Assembly (NCBI RefSeq): GCF_002959965.1
Contig: NZ_PREV01000026.1
Location: 689,501 to 753,500, forward strand
DNA: 64,000 nucleotides
Source: Microbulbifer pacificus
Lineage (GTDB): Bacteria > Pseudomonadota > Gammaproteobacteria > Pseudomonadales > Cellvibrionaceae
Reading direction: 5' to 3'
In this document: one piece after another, positions 63,350 through 64,000 of the stretch
Position numbering within the stretch: position 1 is the first letter of the stretch
Layout: each line of letters opens with the position of its first letter
Program-made: the position numbers and the translations under genes
The notes under the pieces: model-generated
The model's input: only the letters and a program-made list of their open reading frames with translations
Told to the model about the DNA's origin: nothing
Databases searched by the model: none

Positions 63350-64000
63350 ATGAAAAAACTGCTTTTACCCCTGGCGATTGCCGGTGCCATTGCCGGAACC
63401 TCACTGACCGGTTGCTCTAAATCCGAAGGTCCACAGGCGGATACCGCCACCTCCAAGCCCGCGGCCGAAGCCATCGCCCAGGTAGAGCTCGGTTCCGGTA
63501 TCGACCTCAGTGCCATGGACACCAGTGTGCGCCCACAGGACGACTTTTTCTCCTATGTAAACGGCAACTGGATCAAAAGCACCGACATTCCCGCGGACAA
63601 ATCCAGCTGGGGTGGTTTCACCATTCTGCGTGACAAGGCCACCGAGGAAGTAAAAGCACTGATCATGGAGGCGGGGCAGCACGCGAACAATGCTGGCGCC
63701 AAGCAGATCGGCGATCTCTACAACAGCTATATGAATGAAGAGCTGATCGAGAAGAAAGGCCTTTCAGCCATCTCCGGAGAGCTGGCCAAGGTCGACGCCA
63801 TCAAGTCCCGTAAGGACCTGACCGACTTCTTCGCCTACGCCGACACCGTTGGCTACGATGTCCCCTTCGGCGGCACCATCTACCAGGACCTGAAGCAGGT
63901 AGAAAACTACATCACCTTTATGTGGCAGGCCGGTCTCGGCTTACCGGATCGTGACTACTACTTCGACGACTCCGAGAAAGGTCAGAAACTGCAGCAGGCC
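63350..64000 (+). CDS. M13 (neprilysin/PepO-like) peptidase lipoprotein, 3' part missing
   Basis: 217 codons before the window ends. ATG 63350 with AAAGG upstream. Lipobox SLTGC puts lipid on Cys22. The following domain shows M13 landmarks: DTSVRPQDDFFSYVNGNWIKST, IGDLYNSYMNEE and LGLPDRDYYFDDSEKG. The zinc-binding HExxH region lies beyond the window and cannot be checked. Probable periplasmic or outer-membrane oligopeptidase. Confidence 0.9.
   Translation, partial: MKKLLLPLAIAGAIAGTSLTGCSKSEGPQADTATSKPAAEAIAQVELGSGIDLSAMDTSVRPQDDFFSYVNGNWIKSTDIPADKSSWGGFTILRDKATEEVKALIMEAGQHANNAGAKQIGDLYNSYMNEELIEKKGLSAISGELAKVDAIKSRKDLTDFFAYADTVGYDVPFGGTIYQDLKQVENYITFMWQAGLGLPDRDYYFDDSEKGQKLQQA

Overview
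The window is about 64 kb of a compact, fairly GC-rich chromosome from a Gram-negative gammaproteobacterium. The Rnf complex, lipoproteins with lipobox signals, an RND efflux pump, an AlgP-like tail-rich DNA-binding protein and the gene mix suggest a marine Cellvibrionales/Microbulbifer-type organism. That placement is an inference from gene content; there is no rRNA here. No tRNA, rRNA, insertion sequence, prophage or CRISPR array was recognised.

Layout. 1-5 kb: a partial STAS-like gene and mrp/apbC run leftward, diverging from metG, then hprA. 5-6.3 kb: a three-gene ElaB/YqjD - YqjE - YqjK-like envelope stress cassette. 6.3-11.2 kb: a nitrogen module with a nitrate-sensing ANTAR antiterminator (minus strand) facing away from a nitrite channel gene, a PP2C-kinase fusion and cyanase; the nitrite channel gene has a hairpin/terminator leader. 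11.3-13.9 kb: sirtuin, yghU and a GNAT acetyltransferase. 14-16.1 kb: two linked unknown genes with lower GC. 16.4-22.3 kb: a complete rnfABCDGE operon with an FNR-like palindrome upstream. 22.8-31.2 kb: TetR regulator, a tandem-SBP MltF-like transglycosylase, a beta-helix/dihaem lipoprotein pair, a Yip1-like membrane protein and ilvE.

31.9-47.9 kb is the most interesting part: about thirteen same-strand genes ending at a strong terminator. They encode a TPR/TonB-C protein, a serine-rich lipoprotein, a glycine-zipper lipoprotein, a bitopic TPR protein, a PEGA-repeat protein with an FGE-like domain lacking the catalytic cysteines, a small secreted protein, a MotA/TolQ/ExbB-like channel protein, an actin/Hsp70-fold protein with degenerate nucleotide loops, two von Willebrand A proteins whose N-termini look like ExbD/TolR anchors, two more lipoproteins and an M48 lipoprotein peptidase. 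Read together, they suggest an uncharacterised, proton-motive-force-driven machine spanning the envelope. Several gene junctions carry strong hairpins without U-tracts.

48-64 kb: a 7TMR-DISM diguanylate cyclase, an enoyl-CoA hydratase/isomerase, tryptophan 2,3-dioxygenase, an orphan ExbD, methylglyoxal synthase, small unknowns, a membrane redoxin, an AlgP-like protein, an RND pump with its adaptor, a cyclic-nucleotide-binding protein, a chalcone-isomerase-like/TonB fusion and the start of an M13 peptidase that runs off the window.
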